Shown: positions 25,080-33,813, counted from the first letter of the stretch. The stretch is DNA of 64,000 nucleotides from Microlunatus sp. Gsoil 973 (GCF_009707365.1 NZ_CP046122.1:4154001-4218000), one strand, 5' to 3'. A program made the numbers and translations. The notes: generated by a model from the sequence alone, not told the origin.

Positions 25080-27389
25080 GTGGGATTGAGGGACGGCCTT
25101 CGCCGGCTGATCGGACGTGCCGGGACAACCAACGTCGGCCGGTACGGTTCGGCCATCGCGGCGGCCGGTGAGCTCGAGGCGGAGATCGGGTCACTCGACG
25201 ACGCCGGTCTGCGCCAGGCGTACGACGACATCCGCGGCGACCTGGACGACGATCCGACCCAGTCCGAATTCTGTGCTGTGGTTCGCGAAGCCGCCCGCCG
25301 CACGATCGGCGAGCGGCCGTACGACGTCCAGCTGCAGGGCGCGTTGGCGATCATGAACGGCACCGTGGTCCAGATGGCGACCGGCGAGGGCAAGACCCTT
25401 GCCGGAGCGATCGCCGCCCTCGGCCTGGTCGCCCGGGGTCATCGGGTCCAGGTGATGAGCGTGAACGACTATCTCGCCCGCCGGGACGCCGAATGGATGG
25501 GCCCGATCTACGACCTGCTCGGGGTCGGTGCCGGATGGGTCACCAGCAACGCCGACCATGATCATCGAAAGACGGCGTACGCAGCCGACATCTGTTACGG
25601 CTCGGTCAGCGAGATCGGCTTCGACCTGTTGCGGGACCGGCTGCGGACCGATACCGACCAGATCGTGCAACCGGAGCCGGACGCCTTGATCATCGACGAG
25701 GCGGACTCGGTCATGATCGACGAGGCCAAGGTGCCGCTGGTGCTCGCCGGCAGCCTTCCGGTCTCCGACGACGGCGGCAGCATGGCTGCCATCGCCGCCC
25801 AGCTGACCAATGATGAGGACTACCAGACCTCCGACGAGGGAACCCAGGTCAACCTCACCGACGCCGGTCTGGCACGCGTGGAGAAGTTGCTCGGCGTTGA
25901 TGATCTCTACGCAGAGGGCAACGAACTGCTGCTGACCCGGATCAATGTCGCGCTGCACGCCGAGGTCCTGGTACAGCGCGACGTCGATTACATCGTCACC
26001 GCTGACACCGTCCGGCTGGTGGACCCCAACCGCGGACGGGTGGCCGACCGGCAACGCTGGCCGGACGGCCTGCATGCCGCCGTCGAGGCCAAGGAGGGGC
26101 TCCCGATCACCGATCGCGGCGAGATCCTGGACACCATCACCGTGCAGGCGTTGATCAAGCACTACAAGACGGTCGGCGGGATGACCGGTACGGCGCTGGC
26201 CGCGGCCGAGCAGTTCCGGGAGTTCTACCAGCTGGAGACCGGATCACTTCCCACCCACCGGCCGTTGATCCGCGTCGACGAGCCTGACCGGATCTTCGAG
26301 ACAGCCGAGGATCGCGACGCTGCCATGGTGGAGTTGATCAAGGAAAGCCATGAGCACAGCAGGCCGGTGCTGATCGGCACCCACAGCGTCGCCGGTTCGG
26401 AGAAGATTGCCGGGCTGCTGGCCGATGTGGGTGTCGACGCCGCCGTACTGAACGCCAAGAACGACACCGAGGAAGCCGCCGTGATCGCCGCCGCCGGCCG
26501 ACTCGGAGCGGTCACCGTGTCCACCCAGATGGCCGGCCGGGGAGTCGACATCAAGCTGGGTGGCGACGATCCGGGCGAACATGATCAAGTGGCAGAGCTC
26601 GGCGGGCTGCTGGTGATCGGCCACGGCCGCTATCACACAAGCAGGCTGGATGATCAACTCCGCGGCCGCGCCGGCCGGCAGGGCGATCCGGGCACCTCGG
26701 TGATCTTCGTCAGCCTCGACGACGATCCCACCACCGCCGAACTGCATCTCCGGCAGTCCGAGATCGATGTCGAGACCGGCGAGGTCACCTCATCCCGGGT
26801 CGCCGGCCAGGTCGAACACGCCCAGCGGATCACCGAGGGCGCATTGCTGGACACTCATCGCAACAGCTGGAATTACAGCCAGCAACTCGACGCCCAGCGC
26901 ACCGACGTGCTCGCCTATCGCGATCGGGTGCTGCGCACCGGTCTGGCTGCCGAGGAATTGGCTCGGTCGTGCCCCGACCGGTGGCAGGCACTGGCCGGAG
27001 ATGTCGACGAGCCGGTGCTGCGGGAGGCGGCCCGGCAGCTGTTGCTGCACCAGATCGACCGAACCTGGAGCGATCACATCGCGTTCACCGAGGATCTGCG
27101 CGAGGGCATCCATCTGCGAGCACTCGGCCGGGAGACGCCGCTGATGGCCTACCACGCTGCCAGCGACCGGGCCCACCGCGAACTCCGCAAGACCCTGCTG
27201 GACCGTGCTGCCGAAGCGTTCGACAAAGCGGTGATCACGGCCGACGGCCTGGACGAGGCGGCCTCGGGAATAGAGCGTCCGACCTCGACCTGGACCTACA
27301 TGGTCGACGATCAGGCGTTCGGCTCACCGGAGGACCGCTTCCTCAACGCCGTCGGCGGGGTGATCCGGCGCGCTGTACGCGGCGACTGA
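25080..27389 (+). CDS. secA2: Accessory protein translocase ATPase SecA2
   Basis: A 769-residue SecA-family ATPase. It has Walker A (ATGEGKT), the DEAD-like LIIDEADSVMIDEA, STQMAGRGVDIKLGG and the helicase-type arginine motif in RGRAGRQGDPG. It is shorter than housekeeping SecA (about 900) and lacks the C-terminal zinc-binding SecB-interaction tail, as SecA2 proteins do. It exports a subset of proteins with the SecYEG channel. The start is GTG at 25080. There is no Shine-Dalgarno sequence, but TACCGT (25067-25072) ends 7 bases before it, so translation may be leaderless. No secY2 or obvious substrate lies next to it. Confidence 0.92.
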   Translation: MGLRDGLRRLIGRAGTTNVGRYGSAIAAAGELEAEIGSLDDAGLRQAYDDIRGDLDDDPTQSEFCAVVREAARRTIGERPYDVQLQGALAIMNGTVVQMATGEGKTLAGAIAALGLVARGHRVQVMSVNDYLARRDAEWMGPIYDLLGVGAGWVTSNADHDHRKTAYAADICYGSVSEIGFDLLRDRLRTDTDQIVQPEPDALIIDEADSVMIDEAKVPLVLAGSLPVSDDGGSMAAIAAQLTNDEDYQTSDEGTQVNLTDAGLARVEKLLGVDDLYAEGNELLLTRINVALHAEVLVQRDVDYIVTADTVRLVDPNRGRVADRQRWPDGLHAAVEAKEGLPITDRGEILDTITVQALIKHYKTVGGMTGTALAAAEQFREFYQLETGSLPTHRPLIRVDEPDRIFETAEDRDAAMVELIKESHEHSRPVLIGTHSVAGSEKIAGLLADVGVDAAVLNAKNDTEEAAVIAAAGRLGAVTVSTQMAGRGVDIKLGGDDPGEHDQVAELGGLLVIGHGRYHTSRLDDQLRGRAGRQGDPGTSVIFVSLDDDPTTAELHLRQSEIDVETGEVTSSRVAGQVEHAQRITEGALLDTHRNSWNYSQQLDAQRTDVLAYRDRVLRTGLAAEELARSCPDRWQALAGDVDEPVLREAARQLLLHQIDRTWSDHIAFTEDLREGIHLRALGRETPLMAYHAASDRAHRELRKTLLDRAAEAFDKAVITADGLDEAASGIERPTSTWTYMVDDQAFGSPEDRFLNAVGGVIRRAVRGD

Positions 27390-27395
27390 TCCGCT

Positions 27396-27907
27396 TCAGC
27401 CCCGCACCGGCTCCAGCAGACGATGCGGCCGGCGTAACGCGACCGAGACCCGGTCGGTGCGCCGACCGGGATTGTCCGGGTCCGGAGTGCTGACCACGTC
27501 ACCGGGTGGCGGAGTCACGTCGCAGGTGGGACAGCGCGCCGCGTCGTCCAGCCGGGTGCCGCAGAGGTGGGTGAGGATCCGCGACGGCCGCCGCTCAGGG
27601 TTGGCGTACTCGCGGCCCCAGGCCGACAGCGACATCAACACCGGGTGCAGCGCGACCCCGACCGGAGTCAACTCGTACTCGGGATGCCCGTGGCCCTCGA
27701 GCTTGGCGACCACCCCCGATCCACCAGGTGGTTGAGGCGCTCGGTGAGCACCCCCTTGGAGATGTCCAGCCGTGCCTGGAGGTCGCTGAACCGCCGCACG
27801 CCGAGAAACAGGTCGCGCACGATCAGCAACGTCCAACGTTCGCCGACGACCTCCAGGGCCCGGGCGATCGTGCAGTCCTGCTTGTCGTAACCGAATCCCA
27901 GTGCCAT
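27396..27907 (-). pseudogene. HxlR-family transcriptional regulator, frameshifted
   Basis: The first part (from the ATG at 27907) reads GYDKQDCTIARALEVVGERWTLLIVRDLF, a typical HxlR winged helix, and reaches LNHLVDRG. There the frame runs into nonsense and stops at 27668. The family continuation VVAKLEG...YELTPVGVALHPVL is found in another frame, running on to 27396. The shift maps to a run of five C on the plus strand (27713-27717); one extra base would restore a protein of about 170 residues. This may be a true mutation or a homopolymer base-calling error. The start has TATACT (27915-27920, minus strand) 7 bases upstream, a leaderless pattern. It is divergent from the MFS exporter it presumably represses. 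Confidence 0.85.
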
Positions 27908-28007
27908 GGATCACAGTATAGCTATTTGGTCTTGTGATCGAACCGATCATGCTCTAGTTTTGGTTCCGTCACGAGACCAAGTGGCGGTGAGCGGTGGAAG
28001 GGTGACC
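27908..28007. promoter_or_regulatory. Divergent HxlR/MFS promoters with a shared inverted-repeat operator
   Basis: TTGGTCTTGTGA (27926-27937) and TCACGAGACCAA (27969-27980) form a 12-bp inverted repeat with one mismatch. For the MFS gene, TTGTGA (27932-27937) and TAGTTT (27955-27960) are spaced by 17 bp. For the HxlR gene, TATACT on the minus strand (27920-27915) is the -10 element. The left repeat arm thus overlaps the MFS -35 element and the HxlR spacer, ideal for one repressor to control both genes. Confidence 0.65.
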
Positions 28008-29438
28008 ATGACCAACTCAGTTGTTGACGCACCGGCCAGGGGTGCAAGCCCGGCATCCGAAGGACTGGCCGGCAGGCGGTCGACCCTGGTGATCGCTGCA
28101 GCGGGTACCTTCCTGGCGCTGGCCGCGTACACCCTGCCGTTGTCCGACTTCACCACACTGGCATCGGCACTGTCGGCCGGACCGGCCGCACAGACCTGGA
28201 TCTTGAGTTCGATGAGCATCGGGTTGACGGCAGCGATGCTGCTCAGCGGCACGCTCGCCGACCGGCACGGACGTCGGCGGATGTTCCTGATCGGGTCGGC
28301 CGTGCTCGCCGCGGGATCGCTGCTCGCCGTGCTGTCCGCCACGGTGTCCGGTGCACTCCGTCCGGATGCGTTCATCGCGGGCCGGATCGTCGAAGGAGTC
28401 GGCGGCGCGGCCGTCGTCGCCAGCGCGCTGGCCCTGTTGTCGGAGGCGTTTCCCCGGCCGACCGAGCGAGCCCTTGCCAGCAGCGTTTGGGGCGCCTCGC
28501 TCGGTGCCGGGATCGCCATCGGGCCGGTCGGTGCGGCGATCGCCGATCAGGTCGGGCACTGGTGGATCTCCTATGCCGGGCTCGGCGTGCTCGCCCTGGT
28601 GCTGATCGGTGCCGGAGCCATGGCGCTGGTCGAGTCGAGATCGGTGCTGCGGCAGCGCCCCGACCTGCTCGGGACCGGACTGTTCGTCGCGGCCACCGGC
28701 CTGGCCCTGGTGGCCCTGGTGACGCTGCGCACCTCCGCCTCCGCCATGGTTCCGCTGATCATGATCGTCGGCGCCGCGGCACTGGCGGTGATCTTCGTCT
28801 TCAGCCAGCTGCGCCGGGCCGAACCGATGCTCGACCTGAAGCTCTTCCGCCGCCCGCGGTTCGCGGCGGCCCACCTCGCCGGGTTGATGGTCGGATTCGG
28901 TTCGATCGGGATCGCATCTCTGGTGGGAACCTATTCCGCGGTCGTCCTGGGACTGAACGTCTGGCAGACCACCGGGCTGATCGCGGTGTGGGCGGGCATG
29001 AGCACCATCACCGCGCTCGCGGTGCGCTGGCTGCCCGACTGGTTCCACGGCGGGCGGCAGCTGGGTTGGGGCATGCTGGCGATCGCCGTCGGACAGTTGA
29101 TCATGATCAACACCTATTCGACCTGGCAGCTGGTGATCGGGCTGCTGGTGTCGGGAATCGCCGCAGGTGTGGTGAACGCCGGCCTCGGCCGGGAGACCGC
29201 GGCCAGTGCACCGAGCGGGCGCAGCGGTCTGGGCAGTGGCGTCAACAACACCGCCCGCTACCTCGGCTCGGCGATCGGTGTCACTGTGGCGGCCACCCTG
29301 CTGCTGCACGGCGGTCACGACGTACGACTGCTGCACACCGGCTGGAACGCCGCAGTGGTGGTCTGCTCCGTCGCGATTGCTCTCGGCGGCATCGCGGTGC
29401 TCCGCCTCGGGCTGCGCGCGGCGCGGGTCGACGGCTGA
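28008..29438 (+). CDS. MFS drug exporter, DHA2 (14-helix) family
   Basis: A 476-residue major-facilitator transporter with about 14 hydrophobic helices. Motif A is seen as GTLADRHGRRRMF and motif C-like glycine-rich segments as GASLGAGIAIGPVGAA. Related proteins (EmrB/QacA type) export drugs and dyes with the proton gradient. The Shine-Dalgarno GGAAGG precedes the ATG at 28008. The divergent HxlR gene and the shared inverted repeat suggest inducible expression; if the regulator is truly broken, the exporter may be constitutive. Confidence 0.92.
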   Translation: MTNSVVDAPARGASPASEGLAGRRSTLVIAAAGTFLALAAYTLPLSDFTTLASALSAGPAAQTWILSSMSIGLTAAMLLSGTLADRHGRRRMFLIGSAVLAAGSLLAVLSATVSGALRPDAFIAGRIVEGVGGAAVVASALALLSEAFPRPTERALASSVWGASLGAGIAIGPVGAAIADQVGHWWISYAGLGVLALVLIGAGAMALVESRSVLRQRPDLLGTGLFVAATGLALVALVTLRTSASAMVPLIMIVGAAALAVIFVFSQLRRAEPMLDLKLFRRPRFAAAHLAGLMVGFGSIGIASLVGTYSAVVLGLNVWQTTGLIAVWAGMSTITALAVRWLPDWFHGGRQLGWGMLAIAVGQLIMINTYSTWQLVIGLLVSGIAAGVVNAGLGRETAASAPSGRSGLGSGVNNTARYLGSAIGVTVAATLLLHGGHDVRLLHTGWNAAVVVCSVAIALGGIAVLRLGLRAARVDG

Positions 29439-29465
29439 GCTCGGCCGGCGCCCCCACCCGGCGCG

Positions 29466-30362
29466 TCAGTCGTCGGCCAGCCGGGACAGCGCGTCGGAGA
29501 CCTGTTGTTCTGCTTCTTCCTTGGTTGAGCGAAGTTCGTCGCGTTCCTGCGCCAGTCGGTCGCGTTCCGCGACTGCCTTGTCCGCCTCCCGTTCGGTCCG
29601 CTGGAGTTGATCACGCAGATCGGCAAGCCGATCCGTCCGGCGGTCGGCGTCCTCGGACGCGCGCTGCAGCCGTTCCTCGATCCGGCTGAGCCTTTCGTCG
29701 ACCCGGTCGAGAGCATGCTGGGCCGAGGACAGGGCATCGAGGCGCCGCTGGTGCTCGGCCTCTGCCCGGTCGTCTGCCTGGTCGCCGCCCTGGTCGGTAT
29801 CGGCCGGAACGCCGGTCTCCGTCTGCTCCTCCGCAGTCTCCGCGGTCGCGGCGCTGCCACCGGCCGCCGGTTGGGCCGCGAAGATCATCTCCGGCCCGAA
29901 ACCGCCGTAGGACTGTGGCTGGGTCAACCGACCGTTCCGTACGAGATCGGCCACCTCCGGATCCGACAGTGCTGCCTGCAGGGTGTCCGTCACCTCACGC
30001 AGGGTGGCCTCCGACGGCCGGTGCCCGCGTGATTCGGCGAGCCGGCCGCCACGTTTGACCAGAGCAGAGATCGCCGAATTGCGTTGCCGGGACAGCTGTC
30101 GAAGATCATTTCCGGAGAGCCGTTGCTGGGCCTCGGCAAGGGCCGTACCGAGATCGAGAAGCGCACCGACCTCGTCCGTGGCCTGGAATGACAAGAGGTT
30201 GACGACCCACGCCGATCGGGTCGGCCGGCGGAGGGCGGTGATCTCTTTGGCAAGATCGCGATCACCCGCCGCACGTGCCTCGGCAGCCCTGGCCTTGCGG
30301 ATCGCGACGAAGTCCTCGGGCGAACCGTCGTACAACTCGCGGGCGACTGCGTCGAGGTCCAT
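29466..30362 (-). CDS. Conserved actinobacterial protein with C-terminal coiled coil, function unknown
   Basis: About 298 residues from MDLDAVARELYDGSPEDFVAIRKARA. The N-terminal ~180 residues form a conserved alpha-helical region with a recurrent actinobacterial signature (RRPTRSAWVVNLL). The last ~100 residues are a heptad-rich coiled coil of Glu, Arg, Asp and Gln. There is no signal peptide or membrane helix, so it is cytoplasmic. The start could also be ATG at 30371 or GTG at 30377. I do not recognise a function. It is convergent with the MFS gene. Confidence 0.75.
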   Translation of the reverse strand: MDLDAVARELYDGSPEDFVAIRKARAAEARAAGDRDLAKEITALRRPTRSAWVVNLLSFQATDEVGALLDLGTALAEAQQRLSGNDLRQLSRQRNSAISALVKRGGRLAESRGHRPSEATLREVTDTLQAALSDPEVADLVRNGRLTQPQSYGGFGPEMIFAAQPAAGGSAATAETAEEQTETGVPADTDQGGDQADDRAEAEHQRRLDALSSAQHALDRVDERLSRIEERLQRASEDADRRTDRLADLRDQLQRTEREADKAVAERDRLAQERDELRSTKEEAEQQVSDALSRLADD

Positions 30363-30410
30363 GGGCCCCATTGTCACCGATCGCCGGACGACATCCCGGA
30401 CGTCGGGTGG

Positions 30411-31253
30411 TCAAGCCGGGTACGACTGCTGCATCCGTACGGCCTCGGCCAGCCGTTCCTGGTCCTGGCCGGCCGGATCGGTGAGGTAGGCGACCAGGGT
30501 CCGGTCCTGGTCGACTGCATAAAGCTTCACCGGTTCCAGCTCGATCCTGCCGATCAACGGATGGTGCAACTGTTGCCGGGACGGGCTGAAACCTTCGAGG
30601 TCCCGGCGCTCCCACAACTCGTCGAACTCCACCGACATCCGCCGCAGTCTGTCGACCAACCGGGTGAACCGTCCGCCGGACAACAGATCCGAAGCCTGGG
30701 AACGGAACAGCGCCACCATATGCGCCGCATCCTCGTCCCAGTTGATCACCAGCTTGCGGGCCCGCGGCGCGGTGAAGGTGTACCAGAGCATGTTGCGCTG
30801 ATCGCCGTGGAACTCCGAGAAGTCTCCGAACATCGCAGCATGCGCACGGTTCCAGGCCAGCACATCGAAACGATGATTGGTGATCATCGCGGGGCACGGG
30901 TCGAGTTGTTCCAGCAGCAGACGGTAGCCGGCCTGGACGTCGCCGGACTGTTCCGGGTCCCGGACCGGCGGCAGCTGCCCGGCCAGCCGGAAAAGGTGTG
31001 CCGTCTCCGGCTCGTCCAGGTCCAGAGCCCGCGCCAGGCTGCTGAGCACCTGCTCCGACGGCCGGATGTCCCGCGCCTGTTCCAGCCAGGTGTACCAGGT
31101 GACGCTCACCCCGGCCAGTGCGGCGACGTCTTCGCGGCGCAGTCCCGGCGTCCGCCGCCGACCGGTGACCAGCCCGACCTCTTCGGGAGACCGGCGCCGG
31201 CGCCGGGTACGCAGGAACGCCGCAAGTTCCTCGCGTTCGGCGTCTCGGCTCAC
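30411..31253 (-). CDS. MmyB-like XRE-family transcriptional regulator
   Basis: A 280-residue regulator: an N-terminal helix-turn-helix (RREDVAALAGVSVTWYTWLEQ) followed by a MmyB ligand-binding (PAS-like) domain (DVLAWNRAHAAMFGDF, NMLWYTFT). Such regulators are frequently divergent from a short-chain dehydrogenase gene, as here. The start is GTG at 31253; TAGGCT on the minus strand (31260-31265) ends 6 bases before it, so the mRNA may be leaderless, although GGCGGG could act as a weak binding site. Confidence 0.92.
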   Translation of the reverse strand: MSRDAEREELAAFLRTRRRRRSPEEVGLVTGRRRTPGLRREDVAALAGVSVTWYTWLEQARDIRPSEQVLSSLARALDLDEPETAHLFRLAGQLPPVRDPEQSGDVQAGYRLLLEQLDPCPAMITNHRFDVLAWNRAHAAMFGDFSEFHGDQRNMLWYTFTAPRARKLVINWDEDAAHMVALFRSQASDLLSGGRFTRLVDRLRRMSVEFDELWERRDLEGFSPSRQQLHHPLIGRIELEPVKLYAVDQDRTLVAYLTDPAGQDQERLAEAVRMQQSYPA

Positions 31254-31413
31254 CCCGCCAGCCTAGGACGCCCGATCGCGTCGGTGGGCGCTCCTGGGTG
31301 GTGCCGGAACTACCAGGTCCGCGACTGCTCGCAGCAACACCGTCTGGCAGCAGGCCGTGCGAGGACCAATCGTTGTTGGCGTCACAACGGCTCGAACGAA
31401 AGGAAGCACAACC

Positions 31414-32130
31414 ATGGAACTGCAAGGACGACATGTCATCGTTATCGGCGGAAGCACCGGCATCGGGCGGGCGGTGACCGACGACGTGATCGCCGCAGGC
31501 GGCATCGCAACCGTCGGCAGCCGGTCGCGAGAGAAACTGGAGAAGGTACGCGCCGATCACGGTGACCGCGTCAAGATCAACACCGTCGACGTCACCGACG
31601 AGGACTCGGTGCGCGACTTCTTCGCCGCAGCCGACGACGCCGACCACCTGGTGATCTGCCCCGGTGACATGGCCGTCGGATCGGTGACCGAGGTGACCCG
31701 CGAAGCGATCGACGCCAGCCTCGGCACCAAGATCGTCGGCCAGCTCTGGTGCGTCCGGCACGCGCTGCCCCGGCTGGCCGGACCCGGATCGATCACCCTG
31801 ATCGCCGGTGGCGCCGGATTTCGTGCCATGGCCGGCATGCCGATCACCTCGGCCGCCAATGCCGGCATCGGCGGACTCGGCCAGAGTCTGGCGTTGGAAC
31901 TCAAACCCCGGCGGGTGAACGTCATCGTCGCCGGTGTCGTCGACACGCCGCTGTGGGACTTCCTCCCCGATCCAGCACGTCAGGATCTTTACACCGGTGC
32001 AGCCGCACAGGCGCCCGTCGGGAGGATCGGGCAACCTTCCGACATCAGCTCCACCGTCCTGCACGTCATGGCCAATGACTTCATCGACGGGGCAGTGATC
32101 CCGGTCGACGGCGGGGCGCTGATCAGCTAG
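31414..32130 (+). CDS. SDR-fold protein lacking the catalytic residues
   Basis: A 238-residue Rossmann-fold protein. The cofactor motif GGSTGIGRAV and the C-terminal MANDFIDGAVIPVDGG are typical of short-chain dehydrogenases. The active site is not: where YxxxK is expected the sequence is TSAAN (Tyr to Thr, Lys to Asn), and the catalytic Ser region reads LIAGGAGF without Ser. Members of this atypical group exist, but their reaction is unknown; the protein may bind nucleotide without redox chemistry. AAAGGA precedes the ATG at 31414. It is divergent from the MmyB-like regulator, which probably controls it. Confidence 0.88.
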   Translation: MELQGRHVIVIGGSTGIGRAVTDDVIAAGGIATVGSRSREKLEKVRADHGDRVKINTVDVTDEDSVRDFFAAADDADHLVICPGDMAVGSVTEVTREAIDASLGTKIVGQLWCVRHALPRLAGPGSITLIAGGAGFRAMAGMPITSAANAGIGGLGQSLALELKPRRVNVIVAGVVDTPLWDFLPDPARQDLYTGAAAQAPVGRIGQPSDISSTVLHVMANDFIDGAVIPVDGGALIS

Positions 32131-32314
32131 CGACGCCCGGCCGCGCGCCAGGTCCTTCCGTACCCCGGTTGCCTCCGTCCGTACGCAGGGCTGCTCCCCG
32201 CCGTACGTGCGGTTCGTCCTCGCCGTGCGTGGCGGTTCGTCCTCGCCGTGCCCCGTTGCTCCAGTCCGTATGCTCGGTTGGTCCCGTCCCGTACCCACCG
32301 GTCGGTCCCGCCGC
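32131..32314. other. Gene-free stretch with a 20-bp direct repeat
   Basis: I see no gene. A perfect 20-bp direct repeat lies at 32209-32228 and 32232-32251 (GCGGTTCG...GCCGTGC). It leads into the family B repeat cluster. Confidence 0.6.
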
Positions 32315-32700
32315 AAGGTCAAAGTTCGACGGTGGGGTTGTCGCCGTCGGCGTGTCGGAGCCGTTGGGTCAACCCTTGATCTTCGGTGTTGGGGGACGGG
32401 GTCTCCTCTTCGTACGAAGGTCAAAGTTCGACCGTGGGGTTGACGCCGTCGGCGTGTCGGAGCCGTTGGGTCAACCCTTGATCTTCGGGGTTGGGGTCGG
32501 CCGAGTCTCCTCTTCGTACGAAGGTCAAAGTTCGACCGTCGGGTTGTCGGCGTCGGCGTGTCGGAGCCGTTGGGTCAAACCTTGATCTTCGAGGTTGGGG
32601 GGCGGGCCGAGTCTCCTCTTCGTACGAAGGTCAAAGTTCGACCGTGGGGTTTTCGGCGTCGGCGTGTCGGAGCCGCTGGGTCAAACTTTGATCTTCGGGG
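32315..32700. repeat. Tandem palindromic repeats, family B (four units)
   Basis: Four units start at 32315, 32417, 32521 and 32627 (periods 102, 104 and 106 bp). Each runs from GGTCAAAGTTCGACC through a conserved core CGTCGGCGTGTCGGAGCCG to a right arm near GGTCAAACTTTGATC. The arms are inverted copies, so each unit can form a stem-loop. The fourth unit has the best-matched arms; in the first two the right arm has drifted to GGTCAACCCTTGATC. Units 2-4 are preceded by the palindrome TTCGTACGAA. The fourth unit overlaps the 3' end of the vanW-like gene. The same family recurs at 58.2-58.5 kb. Confidence 0.9.
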
Positions 32701-33641
32701 ATGACCGGTGGGTGATCTTCGGGGATGGCGGGTGCGTGACCGTCGGGGTTGAGGGCACTGGGCTCATCGACCCCGTCCGGGACGTACTTGACCAGGGCGC
32801 AGTTCTTCTTGATCAGCTCGCTGCGTACCCGATCTCCGGTACGCCGGTCGATGACGTCCCGCCAGATCTGGTTTCGCCGGAACCAGTCGCCCTCGCGCTC
32901 GATGAAGTCCTCGTTCCTGGCGTACACCGAGTAGGAGTACGGCACAGGCCGGTCGGCACGGATCTCACCTTCCAGATACCGCTCGCCGACGTGCACGCGG
33001 ACCTGGAAGGTGGCATCGGTGTCGTTGCGGAAGCGCAGGTCGACGTAGTTGTAGTAGACCGCACAGCCAACGCCCCAGGGCAACACCCTCCCGTTGTCGG
33101 GAAACGGGTCGAAGGAGTGTTCGGAGCGCTCGGTGACCGTCAGCGGGCTGTGCAGCACCATCCAGTGCAGCAGGTTCGCCAGCTGGCAGATCCCTCCGCC
33201 CGGGCCCGCCTTCGCCTCGCCGTTGTCCAACAGCATGCCGTCCAGGTAGCCCTTGCGGCGACTCGCCCGGCCGACCAGCCGACAGAAGGAGAACTCCTCG
33301 CCCGGCTTGATCAGGATGCCGTCGATCCGGGTTGCGGCCAGCTCGAGATTGCGGACCTTGTTGTGCTGCATCCACATCTCGGAGTTGCCCAGCGTTCGCA
33401 GCAACAGCGATTTGTGCTGCTTGATCCTGACCGGGAGGTCATCGGTCGCCCGGTCGGTCGCCCAGCAGACGCCGGAGCGCAGCCAATGCCAACTCCTGCG
33501 CAGCCGCAGCAGCTCGACGGCGAGCGGATACAGCGCCGGGACCCGTTCGGTCAGCCGTCTGTGTCGGACCCGCAGGGCAGGCGGGATGTCGACGGGCGCC
33601 TCGGACGGGTCATCGGCGCGCGCCGCGGTTTCGATGGTCAT
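32631..33641 (-). CDS. VanW-family protein
   Basis: A 336-residue protein with the VanW core: PGEEFSFCRLVGRASRRKGY, GPGGGICQLANLLHWM and HSFDPFPDNGRVLPWG. VanW proteins accompany some vancomycin-resistance clusters, but their biochemical role is unknown; here there are no other van genes. There is no signal peptide. The start at 33641 has AGAAGGGGG upstream. The last ~22 residues (from PEDQSLTQRLRHADA) and the stop codon are encoded by a family B repeat unit. Just before them the motif IPED occurs twice (PAIPEDHPPVIPED), from a short direct repeat in the DNA. The original C-terminus may therefore have been replaced. Confidence 0.88.
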   Translation of the reverse strand: MTIETAARADDPSEAPVDIPPALRVRHRRLTERVPALYPLAVELLRLRRSWHWLRSGVCWATDRATDDLPVRIKQHKSLLLRTLGNSEMWMQHNKVRNLELAATRIDGILIKPGEEFSFCRLVGRASRRKGYLDGMLLDNGEAKAGPGGGICQLANLLHWMVLHSPLTVTERSEHSFDPFPDNGRVLPWGVGCAVYYNYVDLRFRNDTDATFQVRVHVGERYLEGEIRADRPVPYSYSVYARNEDFIEREGDWFRRNQIWRDVIDRRTGDRVRSELIKKNCALVKYVPDGVDEPSALNPDGHAPAIPEDHPPVIPEDQSLTQRLRHADAENPTVEL

Positions 33642-33801
33642 GGTTCCCCCTTCTGCGAATGAGAAGGTAGCGAGCCGGCGGGTCCCGTGGGGTGACCGAC
33701 AAAGCCAAGTCAAGAGTTTGCCCGGGACGTGATGCGCCCGAGTGGCTGCTGTGAGGAGAGGGACGCCGCACCGCCGACCCGGAGCGCCGGGCGGAGCCCT
33801 C

Positions 33802-33813
33802 TACAGTGAAGTC
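33802..33813 (+). promoter_or_regulatory. Leaderless-type -10 element
   Basis: TACAGT (33802-33807) ends 6 bases before the ATG at 33814, and no Shine-Dalgarno sequence lies between. Transcription would start at or next to the A of the ATG. Confidence 0.55.

Noticed and set aside
32315-32700. CRISPR array
   Set aside because: The units are long palindromes with similar inter-unit sequence, not short repeats with unique spacers, and no cas genes are present.
32631-33641. Vancomycin resistance cluster
   Set aside because: Only a VanW-family gene is present; no vanH, vanA/B, vanX or vanRS lies nearby.
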